A DNA stretch of 64,000 nt from Glycine soja (lineage: Eukaryota; Streptophyta; Magnoliopsida; Fabales; Fabaceae), in contig NC_041021.1 of NCBI RefSeq assembly GCF_004193775.1, positions 35,599,718 to 35,663,717 on the forward strand, given 5' to 3'. Both the position numbers and the translations under genes were made by a program. Position 1 is the first letter of the stretch, and every line of letters starts with the position of its first letter. Below, piece by piece: positions 46,711 through 59,165 of this stretch. The notes beneath the pieces were generated by a model that saw only the letters and a program-made list of their open reading frames with translations, was not told where the DNA came from and made no database searches.

Positions 46711-48319
46711 TATTACTAAAATTACAAGAGTAACTGTGAAAAGAGAGAGTAGAAAGCACTATTTAGCTGAGAGAAGAAAAATTAAAAACTATGTTAGGTC
46801 GATAACGTTTTAAAATCTTTTTTTATGGGGGATGTGCCACTAATGGGCCCTAGCCCAACCTAAATCTCCAACGTCAAAACAAATGAAATGAATGACAAAA
46901 ACAAAGGGTGTTTCAATTACGAACGCGGGTAGTTGAAGATATCTGGTGTCAGACTACGTTCAAGAAAGAATGAATGGACAGAAAACCGAATACCCGTCGG
47001 ACTACCTTGAACATTCTAAGTACGAATACTCACATTAGAAACCCTTCTCGATCCTTACAGACCAAAAAGGGCTTGTGGGGGAGGGGGGTTATATACCGAA
47101 TAGGTATTTAGTTAGGACAACCGAGTACCTATTTGAACCATATAAAGACAAAACAAAGCTACACTTATAGGTAATCACGAGATTAGGTCATCTGAAGGGT
47201 AGAACCCATTGGTAAAAACTATTGTTCATTGAATACACATTTATTACCCCTATTTATTGCTCTAGGTTGAACCCCTTATTCAAGTGTTGCAATGCCTTTT
47301 GTAGGTACCCACCCCCTTTTTTGGATAACACCATTTGAATTAAGCAGAGAAGGAAGAGAATGAGCACATACCCCTCGATAGAAGAAATAGAGTCTAGCCA
47401 TTTCAACAAGAACACTTAGCTTTTCTCTTCTTCCTTCTCTTTTATATTTTCTTTGGGATTGCTCTTGACTATGTGTGAGTGGTCCTCTTTGTTTTGGGAT
47501 TAAGGCTTAGCCCTTCACAATTGTTTTGTTTTAATTTAATTTCTTTGAGATTTTCTTTAATTTTGACTTCTAATTCTTCTCTTATTGCAATTTATACATG
47601 TTAGATGCCTAATCAATATTTTGCATGATTTTTTATGCTTAGGAATGAATTGAAAGGTGAACCAGTGCATTAGAACCATAGGAGGAGAACTTAGGTTTTA
47701 ATTCACGGTAGTAGAATTAATCCTAAGTGCATAAAACAAATTAATAAAGAACATAAAAAGTTTAATTGAACATAGCACCATTTCAGTAGGAGTTAATTCA
47801 ATTGAGCACATCTTCATTTCTTGAAAGAAAAAGAAGATCACATTAGATTAATTTGTCATTAGAAGATAATTAGAAAGAGCTTTGACTTGATATATTAACT
47901 GAACAAGAGTCTTTGTATGAAACCCCGATCTTGGAATTTTTCAATTTTGAATCTTATTTAAAAAATATTTTTTCTCTTTTATCTTTATCCTATATCTAAC
48001 TCTTTATCCTTTTAAATTAAATATTCTGCAAATCAAATCTTAATCATTTTTCTAATATTTAGTTTTTATTTTTAATTGTGATAATTGCTAAGTCCAAAAA
48101 GGTGATCCCTATGAATTTGATATTATTACTTGATGACTAATATACACTTGCAATTTTCTCATATCATACATCCCATAGAAAAGAGAGAGAAAATACAAAA
48201 ACAAATTATTCACAATCAGATAATCCACTTTGTAAAAACAACCATTAAGACCGATAAAGTCACCCAACAAATCCACTAAATTATGCAATCTTCTTTGAAT
48301 TACTGCTAGGGAATCATAT
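46711..48319. other. noncoding DNA with LTR-like remnants
   Basis: No gene. About 47340-47950 has the make-up of an old LTR leader: a pyrimidine-rich TCTTCTTCCTTCTC stretch, GGGATTAAGGCTTAG, and paragraphs like those in the Athila-like LTRs (LTR-type TTTAATTTAATTTC and CTAATCAATATTTTGCATG). No ends could be set. Confidence 0.35.
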
Positions 48320-48720
48320 GATTAATATAAAAGCACAATAAAAATGTCTAGACTTAACCCAATCACTATATAAAACATGTGCAAAGGGCAAATTTTGAAA
48401 CCGTGTTGCATAAAATATAAACTTATCTTTTTGTACCAAACTTTTGTGGTACTTTGTTTGAGTCCATACAACATTTTAATATATGTAAACTTTATCTTCC
48501 TTTGATCCTTTCCTTCAATCACATATCCTATAGGCCACTCAACACATACTTCTTCTATAGTAAATAGTTTTTATTTGGTGATCAAAGGCAAACCTGTGGT
48601 CTGATACAGTTCTCGTCCTCCATCTTCCATGCGGCTTTGTTCCAAACCTTTCAAGCACCATAAGTGAGGTATAAGATATGACACCATAAACAGCTTCGAT
48701 GACTTGCAAATAGTGGATCA
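48320..48720 (-). pseudogene. copia reverse transcriptase relic
   Basis: 48522-48322 reads MIEGKDQRKIKFTYIKMLYG then LKQSTTKVWYKKI; the MLYGLKQS..WY block is the classic copia RT motif. Just above it, PIGYVIEGK in the adjoining frame extends the match upwards. Positions 48721-48539 continue in a shifted frame. No LTR or other domain is nearby, so it is an isolated fragment. Confidence 0.75.
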
Positions 48721-48867
48721 AATTCCGAGTTTACAATAAAACAATAATTCTTTTATATGGACATGAATATAGCTCTTGCTGTATATTTGCTTTAACTTAA
48801 TCTAAAGCTAAATAAGAGATCATCTTATAAAACAATTGTTTAATTAATCCAATATTTATTAAAATAA

Positions 48868-49113
48868 AGGGTAAAATATATTTTCAATAAAATTTGGTTT
48901 TATTAGTTACTCAAACTTTAATTTTGATCAATTTAGTTCCTAAACTTTATCAAAAAAATAGTGATTTCCATCCCTTCTCACGGTGAAAATTATGATAAAT
49001 TAAAAAAAAATCACTACTTTTCTAAAGTTTAAGGATCAAAGTGATCAAAGTTAAAGTATGGAGGTTAATACCAATTTTTTAAAAAAATATAAAAAATAAA
49101 TATATTTTATCCT
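48868..49113. mobile_element. MITE, ~246 bp, long terminal inverted repeats
   Basis: Left arm AGGGTAAAATATATTTT... and right arm ...AAATATATTTTATCCT are reverse complements over about 100 bp, with few mismatches and indels, leaving a short central loop. No coding capacity. Superfamily not assigned. Confidence 0.75.
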
Positions 49114-51153
49114 AAAAATTAAAATGTATCCCTTTGATTTCTTATCATCGAACCTAATGTGGCAAGAAAAATAAAATAACAAACAACATTAAGGGTCAAT
49201 GTATCGAAGGTCTCTATGTCACACCAAACTGTACCCATCTCCTCATGTTTCCATTCTTCAATATTAGTATTAGTATTAGTATGTAATGACCCTTAATGTG
49301 CTCCAACAGATAAGAAGGACAAAAGCCACAATCATACTAATATTATTAAAATGAGCTAGGAAACTAATCGGAATCATATTTTAATGTCAGAAAGAGGGAC
49401 TTTGCACAAGGCACATACAACCAACGGCTTATCTCCCTCTCCTTGTCTATTTTGTTTTTGGAAGAACCAATGTTTCCATTAATTAATAATTAATATATAT
49501 ACTAATACACTTCTTGAACAAAGAGTCTCTCTTTTTTCCAATTTTATTACTTCGCATAATGGGATGGACAGAAAATTGTCCGTTCTGCCTAATTGAACTT
49601 TGCATATGAATCTTCTGGGGAGTGAATTCTGACTGCTCCTTTATCCCTAACACGCGGGTGTGATGACAAAAGTCTCTGCAATTTGATCAAATCGATGTCC
49701 AAAGAAGAGAGCCATACTCCAAACAATAGCACCTTCGACTTGAACAAAATTGGGAAGTATATGTTAAATTATTGCCCCATCATCACAGTTTCAACACCTT
49801 ACTGATTTGTGCAATGTACTGAGGTGCACATGCGACAAGTCGAATGTTTTAGAATTTCTAAAAAGGGAAAAGAAATGAAAAGAAAATTAATCTAAACTTT
49901 TTTTTTCTTTCAGAATTCACTCGTCAAAGATATATTCTTGTATAAATACAATTAAGCTTAGAATTTTATTCATTGAGTGTAAAAATGTTCATATTAGTAT
50001 AATCTAATTCTGAATAGATACATATTGTTTTCTGTAAAAAAAAAGTTATATACGGTAAAATTATTGATTTCTATAATAATTATTTAAAATTTATATTTAG
50101 GTATTTTTATATACAGATAGACCTGTAGCTTGTCTTTATCTTTCTATATGTGATTTTATGAGATCCTTTTATTGAGTTAAAGTACTCAAATTCTTTTCTA
50201 ATAAAGTTTTGCTTATAAAAAAATTGTACTGATGGACTATTAAAATTAAACTTATGATATGTTAAAATGGATGAAGCTCAATATTAATGTAGGTCTCACC
50301 TCGTTGATTGTGTGTATTTATTATTTATTATATAATTATCATTTGTTAGAAATTTTATTACGCTGAATTGTAAGGGATGCTCCCTAGCTACTCATATACA
50401 TGTAAGCAAATACAATCAAGTCATTAAAAACAAAACAAATAGCAGAATCGCTCTACAAAGTCTAAGAGGCAGGTACATCAATATGAAAGAAATGCGTACA
50501 CGCAAGGAAATTCTTCCTGAAAATACATGTGTTGAACACACTTTCATAACCATGTGCATTTTGAATTCACATTAGTTTCATATTTAGAAATTAATTCTGA
50601 ATCTAAAATTAGTTTTAAGATAAAACAACATTAACCATATATTTAGATGTGTGTTTAATCAATGATGCATATGTAATATTTTTAAATTGGTTGATGTAAA
50701 ATTTTGTAAAATTAATTTTATATGATATAAAATAATGATGATTAAGGTTAGATAGTATAAAATTGTGAAAAAATAGTTTTGTTTGTTTTCATTATGACAA
50801 TGATTAAGATGATAACTCATGTAAAATTATATATAATCAGTTATTTGTTTGTTGTTATTATGATAAAAGTTAAAAATATTATCATTTAAAATAAAAATTA
50901 GTTTTAATTTTATGTGTAAAAATAATAAATATTTTTAAAAAATTGTTTATTAGAAATTAGACCTTTAAAAAATTATAAAGGAAGAAAAAAATCACTTTCC
51001 TTTTAATTAATAGACTTCCGGATCCTTCCATGTAATCACCTAAAAGACTACTGGCCGGCCATGGGAAAGTGAATAAGCTGAACCATATTGTTAGGTATAA
51101 AGTTTATAATTAATCCAACCCGAAGGTTTTTATACAAGAAATATTTTAGTTAA

Positions 51154-51198
<45 letters not shown>

Positions 51199-53328
51199 CC
51201 CATTATTACAATCAATACACAAGACAAGATTATAGGTAAACCGTTGCCACAAAAATAATATATACCGAAATGTAACTTTAATCGCGTCCAACAAGCGGAT
51301 GAGATCACAAGATTCATTCCAGAAAATAATATCAATCTACTAGAACAGATAAATTGTTTAACCCCCAATATTTTTTCTTTTGGTTTATATATCCTCTGTA
51401 TTTCTCTATATTTATTTATGTGTCCAAAGAAGTTTGACAACTATATATAATAAGGAAAATTATTTTTATACAACAAATTCTTTTAGCTTGTTTACAATTA
51501 TGAAAGAAATGAAACTGTAAAATAAGATAAGTAATGTGATGGAGAAAGGTGAAAAAAAGTAATATATATTGCTGAAAGTGTTGCATGTTAAGATTATTAT
51601 ATGAATAATATTACCCAAACAGTAATTGTCAAGACATAAAAATTAAGCTAAGCCAGTCTTTATTATTTTGCATATTTTATACTAACTTTTACATCTGTTA
51701 AAGAAGTATATTTTACTTTTTTATGTTAGATAATTTGACATTTTACAGAAGATTTAAAGATATATATTTTACTCTTATAGTTTTCCTCAATTTTAATAAT
51801 AGGAAATAAACTGTGTAAAATGTGTGAAGAAGACTGTTTACAAATATTAAAAAAATACCTCTTACGTCTTTTCTTTTTATACTCCACCTAAATTTATATA
51901 TAAGTAAAAATAATTAAATTTATATTAATTAAAAAAGTTAGTTCAGATCATTTAATATTATTAAACTCAAGTAAAAAATAAGAAAAATTTCTAAAATAAC
52001 ATTTATTGAAATTTGATGTCATGAATAAAAAAGAATCCATAAAAATAAAATAAATTAAATCAAAATTATTTTAAGAATAATAATATTAAATACAAAAAAA
52101 TTAATTAAATTAATTTATATTTAAGTCCAAATTAAAAGATAATTTTTTTTATATATAAGTATCTTTTATACAAGTTTTTTATTCTTAAAAGGAGAGAGAA
52201 AAGTGATATTTAAACATTTTTTTCTCTTTTTTATTACCATAAAGAAAAAGTTACAAGAGTGACTAATAAAAAGTTGGGCGTAAAATTATCTTTTCTCCTT
52301 AAAAGATAGCCCTGTCTGCTATGTGCATTTAACAAGCAAAGTGCATATGCAAAGTTCACATTCACAGCAAACCCTAAGAAAATGATGAGTATAGTATGCT
52401 TTAGTAATTAAATAAGGTGAAACTTTAATTTGTTAGGTAAATAAGTTTTATGTGAAAAAAACTGTATGAGAAACTCATCATTCATGAATCTTTTATATAT
52501 TCCATATTTTTAAGGTGTATCAAACAAAACCACAGTGATTCACTTTCTTCCCAGCTGCAGAAAAAAAAAAAAACAGTCAAGGGTGAAAGAAAAAGGCTAT
52601 GATTAAGAAGCAAATCCAATTGGGCGTGAGGTGGAAGCTTGCAAAACCATAATTTCCCTCCCCCAGAAACATCGAACACGAACTTCTTCACATCATGCAA
52701 GTCTAATCAATGATCCCATCATGTATTTAATAGCCACGATGTGAGTGGGTAGTAAAATAATAATATAAGAGAACCCAAATAAGAAAAGAGAACTTTTATT
52801 CTATGCAACATTTTTTATAATTAAGTGAAAAATAAGTTGAGAAACGAAAAGAAAAATATTATAGTGGAGCCAGATAAAAATACATATTATATGTTATTTA
52901 TATAATTACAACTGACTAAAATATCTCATAATATGACTTCAACCAACAAAATATATGAAGGATTAAAAAAAACACTAGAAATCATAAATTAAATTAAAAT
53001 GTATGACAGTTAAAATTACTCAGAAATTAATCCATTAAAAATACGCCCATCATCACCTTCTTTTTCCAAACACGAAGCAAAACGAAAAAGACACAGAAAT
53101 CAAAGTTCTTACCCCTTATACATATACACTGAGCTAAGTAAAACATGCTTCCCTTCTTCATCTCCACAGTTCTTCATAACTACTCCAACTTTCTAAAATC
53201 TTTGCAATATTCTTTTCCCCAATTCCTAACATTTCAAACCAGAAAGACACCAACAGAATTCCATTAGATCTCAAACCAGCCACACATGACGATCTACATG
53301 AAGTCTCTCTCTCTCTATATATATATCA
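49114..53328. other. AT-rich noncoding DNA
   Basis: No recognisable gene. It contains a TA microsatellite (51158-51195) and many poly-A/T runs. The 72-residue minus frame at 52482-52700 is not recognised and carries a phenylalanine run from a poly-A tract, so I do not call it. Confidence 0.5.
51158..51195. repeat. (TA)n microsatellite
   Basis: An uninterrupted TA run of about 19 units. Confidence 0.95.
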
Positions 53329-53329
53329 C

Positions 53330-53427
53330 CCAAGGTTTTAAATTACAATATATCCAATATCAATTGTGAGTGCAACAATAAAGTTGTGATAAAAAAATTC
53401 TTTCACAACTGCAATTTAAAACCTTGG
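53330..53427. mobile_element. 98 bp MITE in the 3' flank of the AHL gene
   Basis: The ends CCAAGGTTTTAAATT (53330-53344) and AATTTAAAACCTTGG (53413-53427) are perfect inverted repeats, extended inward by TTGTGA/TCACAA-type matches. No coding capacity. The right end lies 7 bp from the AHL stop codon, so it is almost certainly transcribed in the 3' UTR and could fold into a hairpin. Confidence 0.75.
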
Positions 53428-53434
53428 TTTCAAT

Positions 53435-54337
53435 TCAGTAAGGTGGTCTTCCATGGCCATGAGCCCAAGCAAAAGCCTCATGGTGGCCTCCATTAGGGAT
53501 AAAATTTGGTGGGAGATTATACAAAGCCAAAGAAGAAGGATCAGGAATCCCACCACTTGACAAGTGACCGCCACCACTATTATCACCATTACCACCACTG
53601 TTACCCATTCCAGGAGGAGACCCTCCCAGGGTACTCCCTCCATGTGCGCTAGCACCACCGTCATCTTCCTCCTCCTCAAGCGGCAACCTCTCATAGGTAG
53701 CATTAGCAAAAGTGGCAGCAATCACCATCACTGGTCCAGCTGCCACAAGGGAGCCCACAACGCTCCCTCCCACTACCTGACCCTGTCCTCCACCAAGATA
53801 CACAGTGAGCCCTGTAGCTCCTGGTGGGGCAGGACCAGGTAGAAACGTCCCAGTTAGGGACAGAATCTCAAACCTTCCATGAAGTGCCACGACCGCTCCT
53901 GGCGCTGAAGGTTGGCGAAGAGTAACGTTGGCCACGGCACCGCTCCCACTGAGGACACACACACCACGCTGGCGCCTCCGTGCGAACTGGGCCACGCTTT
54001 CCGCAACGTCGGCACCGCCAGCAACCTCCATGACATGGCTTCTGAGGGAGTTTGGGCTGTCCCTGGTGACAAAGATTGGGGGTTTGGGCTTGTTTTTGGA
54101 ACCAGGGGGTCTCCCTCTTGGCCTGCGTGTTCCAACCTCAACTGCACCCTCTTTGGGTTCATCACCGTTGTCTCTTTCATCTTCTTCGTCTTCCTCTTGT
54201 CTTTCTCTAACAAGGCTTCTTTCGTTGATGGAAAGGTCCATTTGGCGTTTGTTTAGGGTGGAAGAAGGTGAATTGGTTGCTGGGTCTACCCCTACACCCA
54301 ACCCCACTTGATGGCCGGTCCACCAAGGATTAGCCAG
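53435..54337 (-). CDS. AHL: AT-hook motif nuclear-localized protein (AHL, clade A, AHL20/22-like)
   Basis: A nuclear DNA-binding protein. In the family, the AT-hook grips the minor groove of AT-rich DNA and the PPC/DUF296 domain forms trimers and recruits partners; clade-A members restrain growth and affect flowering and defence. Numbered from the CTG at 54337 (300 residues): [12 protein letters not shown] at 2-13, an acidic stretch 46-62, the AT-hook [17 protein letters not shown] at 71-87, the PPC domain about 89-217 with [10 protein letters not shown] (154-163), then a Gly/Ser-rich tail and the usual C-terminal RPPY. Relatives begin MANPWWT or similar; here no ATG stands at that point, and the codon is CTG with A at -3 and G at +4. 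Alternatives are an in-frame ATG at 54517 (+60 residues, not family-like) or one at 54241 (loses the conserved start). Intronless, as usual for clade A. Start uncertain, identity firm. Confidence 0.93.
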   Translation of the reverse strand: MANPWWTGHQVGLGVGVDPATNSPSSTLNKRQMDLSINERSLVRERQEEDEEDERDNGDEPKEGAVEVGTRRPRGRPPGSKNKPKPPIFVTRDSPNSLRSHVMEVAGGADVAESVAQFARRRQRGVCVLSGSGAVANVTLRQPSAPGAVVALHGRFEILSLTGTFLPGPAPPGATGLTVYLGGGQGQVVGGSVVGSLVAAGPVMVIAATFANATYERLPLEEEEDDGGASAHGGSTLGGSPPGMGNSGGNGDNSGGGHLSSGGIPDPSSLALYNLPPNFIPNGGHHEAFAWAHGHGRPPY

Positions 54338-54960
54338 AATTGCTGTTGAGTGTTGAGAGTGTTTTCTTTGAAGAAAAAAAATAAATAAAAACTTACAAGA
54401 GAAGATCTGGGTGAGTTCGGAGGTTTTCCCTGCTTTAGACTGAGTCGAACTGGGACGGTATTTTCTTACCCTATAATTTTTTGTAATGATAAAGAAAGAA
54501 GATGCATCATGACTCACTAAGACAATTTAAAGCTAGCACGATTAATTTGCTTGTGCTAGAACGCAATTTGCCAACTTGCTAGCTATGGCTTATGTTAGCA
54601 ATAGGAGATTGATTTGGCTTGTGTTCTCGGGATTCAAGGGACAAGAAAAGTCAAACCTTTCACAGATTGGTCTTAAGAAGAAATTAACAAAGAGTGGTAG
54701 CTCTTGTATCCATGACCTAACATAATATGAACACATGGATGATGTTTTCCACTCTCTAATGGATGGAAGGGAAAGGGTAGATAGAGAAAGAGTGAGAAGG
54801 GAAAGGAAACGAAAGAGAGATAATGTGGTATGGTGCTTACAAGTTAGAGGAGAGGAATTAGATTCAATGACTCAAGGGAATCAAGTAAAGGGTGTAATGA
54901 AAGAGAGATTAATTAATTAATTAATCGATTAATTAATTGTATAAAAAGAGATGTGTTTTC
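54338..54960 (-). promoter_or_regulatory. AHL leader and proximal promoter
   Basis: On the minus strand this is pyrimidine-rich (about 54770-54830, CTCTCTTTC/CTTTCCC type), like a plant 5' leader or Y patch. Upstream, 54910-54940 is a long ATTA/TTAA palindrome with TAATCGATTA at 54923-54932. AT-rich sites of this sort are what AHL proteins bind, so self-regulation is possible but unproven. No clear TATA box was seen. A GTAAGT-type donor about 35 bp from an AG near 54365 is too close for an intron. Confidence 0.4.
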
Positions 54961-57250
54961 ATCATCTGATGGTTTGTATGTAGATCCGACGATCAAGAAG
55001 TGTTCTCCTTCTATTAATTTTGTTTTCAATTTATTTTTGCTTTTTGACTATTTGTATGAGGAAGTGATCTCGTTGGACGAAACATGGAACGGATGAAAAA
55101 GCCTTCACAGAATCAAGGACAATGATAAATATTAGAGATCTTAGAAAAAAGAGAGTAAACAAAAGCAAAGCACTTTAAAAGATAAGTAGAAATACATATA
55201 TAGAAGAACATCACAACCGAAACTGTTTGAAAAGAGCTGCGGGAAAATGTATCAGTTGTTTTCTAGGGGTGAGCCATGTTGTGATTTGGGAAACTACAAT
55301 AATATTTTTTTTTTCCTTATATTCACTCTAGCTAATACTGTTTATTTAATTTTATTTTCTTTCTTTCTTGTGGCTGGCATTACGTATGTAACGGTAAACA
55401 ATGCCAACAACTGCTTTTGGAGGGCCTCGGAAATTAGGGTTTTTGTGGGGTCTCGTGCAAGTGGCCAGGTGGGGAGCGCGTCGTTTTCTTGGGCCCCAAT
55501 ATATTTACACATCAACGTTCCATTTGAGTAGAATTTCTTATCAACTCAAACTAAATTATATAAAGGACATTTGTTAGGTTAAATTTTAAAGTAAAGAGGT
55601 GAGTATCTTGTAAATTGTGGGGACATTCCTTATTTGTTCGTCAAGATATGATAAAAATAATAATGATAAGATAAGAGTGGAAGATAATACTAAGAAAGGA
55701 TCAGTCAAATAATCAATATAATGTCTTGAGGTTGATAAATAATTACGTTTGTTAAGTATGTAATCAGAAATTTAATTTTTAAGTTTGTGTATATAAAAAA
55801 ACAAAATATCTGTTAAATGATATTAATTTCTTAAATATATTTTATGATCTCTGAGATATTAGTCTCTCGATCTCAAGGAAAAATCCTTGAGTTAAAAAAA
55901 TCAGTCTAATAATCTTTTAATATATATATAAACAATTTTTAAAACTTGCTAGTTTATCATTGAATCTCTCGGTCATTTTTTTTGGGGGGGGGGGGGGGGC
56001 GGGGGGAGAGAGAGAGAGATTTATAAGGGAATTGGAAATGTGCTTCTGCTTCGTCTATATAGATTTGGAGAAGTTTCAACAATGGCAATTAGTTTGAACC
56101 AGTGCTGGTGGATGGGTGATGCTGGAGGGCAAGATAATGCGGAGTTTCAAGCAGGCAGTGGTGGGATATGCTGAAAAGGTCAAATGGGGGTGATGAATAA
56201 GTATTTATTTTGATAAAATAAATAATTTTATGTTTTTTAGTGAGTTTGTCCAAATTGTTTCTACTTAAAAAAAAATTTCTGCTTATTTTAAGAAACAAAT
56301 ATCATGTGCTTCTTAAAAATACATTTATATAAAAATTACTTATTTTAAAGTTTTTTTTTTAAGTTTAAACAAATTCACTGTAAGGGTATATAGAGAAAGT
56401 TAGGAAGAAGAAATTGAAAGCTAATAATAAGTTAGTTGATTAAATTAGGTGTTTGGTAAAATGTGATATATAGAAAACTGGTTTAGGTTTAAAAATGACA
56501 TAAAAGAAGTATTTTGAATAAGATAGTGAGAATAAATTAAAATGTAATTAGGAGATTCTGATTAACTTGGTGTATGATACTGAAGTGAGGCTAGAACCTA
56601 TAATCTCATAGAAATTACTCAAATCTTTTTTGTCACAGGGCCGACTCCAATGACTTGGAGGCTCAAGCCTCAAACAATATATGAAATAGGTTTTTAAAAA
56701 AATATGCTAATAGCTATGAAGTTCTTTTTATCAAACAAATCTAATTTGGTTAAATCAACTTCTAAATAAGCTAGACATTGACTTAAAAAGCTTGTCAAAC
56801 ACATTAGGGAGACAATGAACAATAATTGTGAAAAGTAATAGATGGTGGTAACTTTTTTTATTTAAACTTTATAATAATGTTATTTATAATTCATTTGATC
56901 TCTTTTCATTTGTAAGTGTAGAAAAAATGGATCAAGCCATGATAAATTTATGTCAGATGTATTTAATTTTTTTAATTATAAGTGTGGTAGGACGACATGT
57001 GGTGTTCCCCCAACATTATGGTGGGATATTCCTACATAAGAATATTTTGCATTTGAGAGGGTGAAGGACATGTACTGCAGGGAGAAGCGCCCATGTTGGA
57101 GAACTTCGAAGCAATTTTTTTTTTTGGTTTTTTATAATGGTGATAATAAGATTTAAATTTAAGATCTTGTGCAAAGTATATTTAATTCTTTATCATTAAA
57201 CTCATCCTAATGAGTTAACCTCCTAGCAATTCAGCTAGCACTATAATCAG
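54961..57250. other. noncoding DNA with a long G tract
   Basis: No gene is recognised. 55984-56006 is a run of 16 G, one C, 6 G, followed by (AG)n to about 56017. Around 56636-56690 a CAGGGCCGACTCC string resembles one end of a hAT-like MITE without a visible partner. Confidence 0.45.
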
Positions 57251-57254
57251 AAGA

Positions 57255-57525
57255 TTTAATTATTTATTTAATTTTTATAGTTATAAAAATTTTATGTTTT
57301 AATCTTTATACATAAAATTATCCATTTTGAACTTTATACATATTTTTAATTTTTTAGTTCATGTACATACACTTTTTATCTATTTTAATACCTATCATTT
57401 ATATTCGTATGGACTAAAACAAATTAAAAATAATATGTACTTATAAGGATTAAAATAAATGATTTTTTATTATAAAGACTAAAAGTTAAAATTTTTGCAA
57501 CTATACGAAGTAAATGATGAGTAAT
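57255..57525. mobile_element. MITE-like inverted repeat, ~270 bp
   Basis: The left half (TATAGTTATAAAAATTTTATG onward) and the reverse complement of the right half (TATAGTTGCAAAAATTTTAAC onward) align over about 110 bp, including the ...TTTAATCTTTATA and TTTTTAATTT strings. No coding capacity; exact ends uncertain. Confidence 0.6.
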
Positions 57526-58039
57526 TAAACATGTACAAAACTATTTTATTTTTAACAAAGTAGTAGTAACTAGGAACTTCATTTTTAACAAAGACGATTT
57601 TATTCAGATTTTGGACGCATTAATAAGGTAAAATCTTGATTTTATGGTAGATTGGAAGGGACATCGAGTTTTTTTTTCAGATTGATATACATCTCCTTAT
57701 GAGTGTATAAGATAGGTGAAAAAGCTGTAAATGAAGGCTGCATTTGATTGAAAAATGGGTTAAAATATTCTTTATATTTTTATTATAATAAAATTTGTTT
57801 TTCTAATAAAAAACAGTACCTTGAGTTTTGTGTGGGTTGTTTTCTAAGACTATTTCAACACGCGCAAGAAAAAAGTTCTGCACACTCTTATTATTTTAAC
57901 ATGTTAGATACAGTCATATAGACATTATAAAATGAGAAATTATGTTTGTACAACTAATGAACAAATTCTTATAACCAGAGATGAACAAAAGAAAGAAAAA
58001 ATAAGGGCCACATACTCAAATTCCTACATGAATTCGTTA
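57526..58039. other. AT-rich noncoding DNA
   Basis: Nothing recognisable. Confidence 0.5.
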
Positions 58040-59165
58040 GGTATGCACAGTTAGGTATTTAAAATATAAAAAATTAAAATTTTGTCTCTGAATATATAAA
58101 ATGCATAATAAATTTGTCTTATTGTTAAATTTTATCCTTTAACTTTAACTATAGAGATTACGTGGTAATTAATGGTTGTCACCTGTCATTCACGTGATTG
58201 TTATGTATTAAAAAATTAACCTTTTAATTTAATATCTTTAAATTTAATTACTTGTTGTTATTTTAGTCTCTACACTTAAATACTTATTGATATTTTTATC
58301 CCTAAACTTAAAACATACTGTCATTGCAAATTGTCTCAAGATTTTTTTAAAAAAATTTCAATAGAAAAAAGGATATTCTCATATACTTCATATATTTTTA
58401 TATCTATATTTATTTGGTAGCATCATGATCTCTAAATTTAACATGTATTATCATTTTGGTACTAAACTTAAAATATACTGTCATTTTGATCCCAGAACTT
58501 CCACCCAATAAAGTTATTATCTTATATATTATTAATATGTGTAGAATGTTAGATAAATTAATTAATTAATCTATTTCATACAATAATGTTAATAAAGAAA
58601 AGGAAGAAAAATGAAAGTGTTAAAATCATTGTTATGATATTATTTGTTAGAATTTTAATTTAATAAAATATAATAAATACATTAATAGTGATTTTAAATA
58701 TAAAATATAATATTTCTGATTTCTATATTTGATAGTCATTTTTCATTTAATTTTTATCATAATGAATAATTGTTATCATTATAAACAAATGTCATTTATT
58801 ATCGTTATGCTAATAATTTATATGTATTGTGAGACTTAATTAAAAATTCAAAAGTATTTTCAAGAATCAAAATGATAATATAAAGTTCAAGAACCAAAAT
58901 ATCAATAAATAGTTAAGTTTAGGAACTAAAATGATAATAATTTATTAAGTTTCCAAATTAAAAAGTTAACTTTTTGATACATGACAACCATGTCAATAAC
59001 ACATGACAATGATGTAGATGACACATGATAGACATAAGCAATCAGATCATCACTAGTAATGTCACGTAGACACATCTATTTGAATTAAGGGAAAAAATTA
59101 ATGATAACATTTTTTGCACATTTGGGAGCAAAATTTTAATTTTTTTTTTCAAGAACCTAACTATC
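58040..59165. mobile_element. foldback element, ~1.1 kb, arms of ~300 bp
   Basis: The outer parts run AGTTAGGTATTTAAAATAT... at about 58046 and, as reverse complement, AGTTAGGTTCTTGAAAAAA... from about 59162. Matches continue inward: AAATTAAAATTTTG; GTTGTCA..TGTATTAAAAAATTAAC versus GTTGTCATGTATCAAAAAGTTAAC; then TTATTGATATTTT. Arms are diverged but collinear to about 58330 and 58860. The centre has direct copies of a 'TCATTTTGGT...TAAACTTAAA' string. No coding capacity. The long arms suggest a Mutator-like or foldback MITE. Confidence 0.65.

Noticed and set aside
52482..52700. Minus-strand frame of 72 residues near the AHL gene
   Set aside because: No domain, contains a Phe run from poly-A, and lies outside any recognised transcript; cannot be supported as a gene.
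54338..54517. Upstream extension of the AHL frame to ATG 54517
   Set aside because: The extra 60 residues are unlike any AHL N-terminus and are mostly leader-like sequence; kept only as an alternative start.
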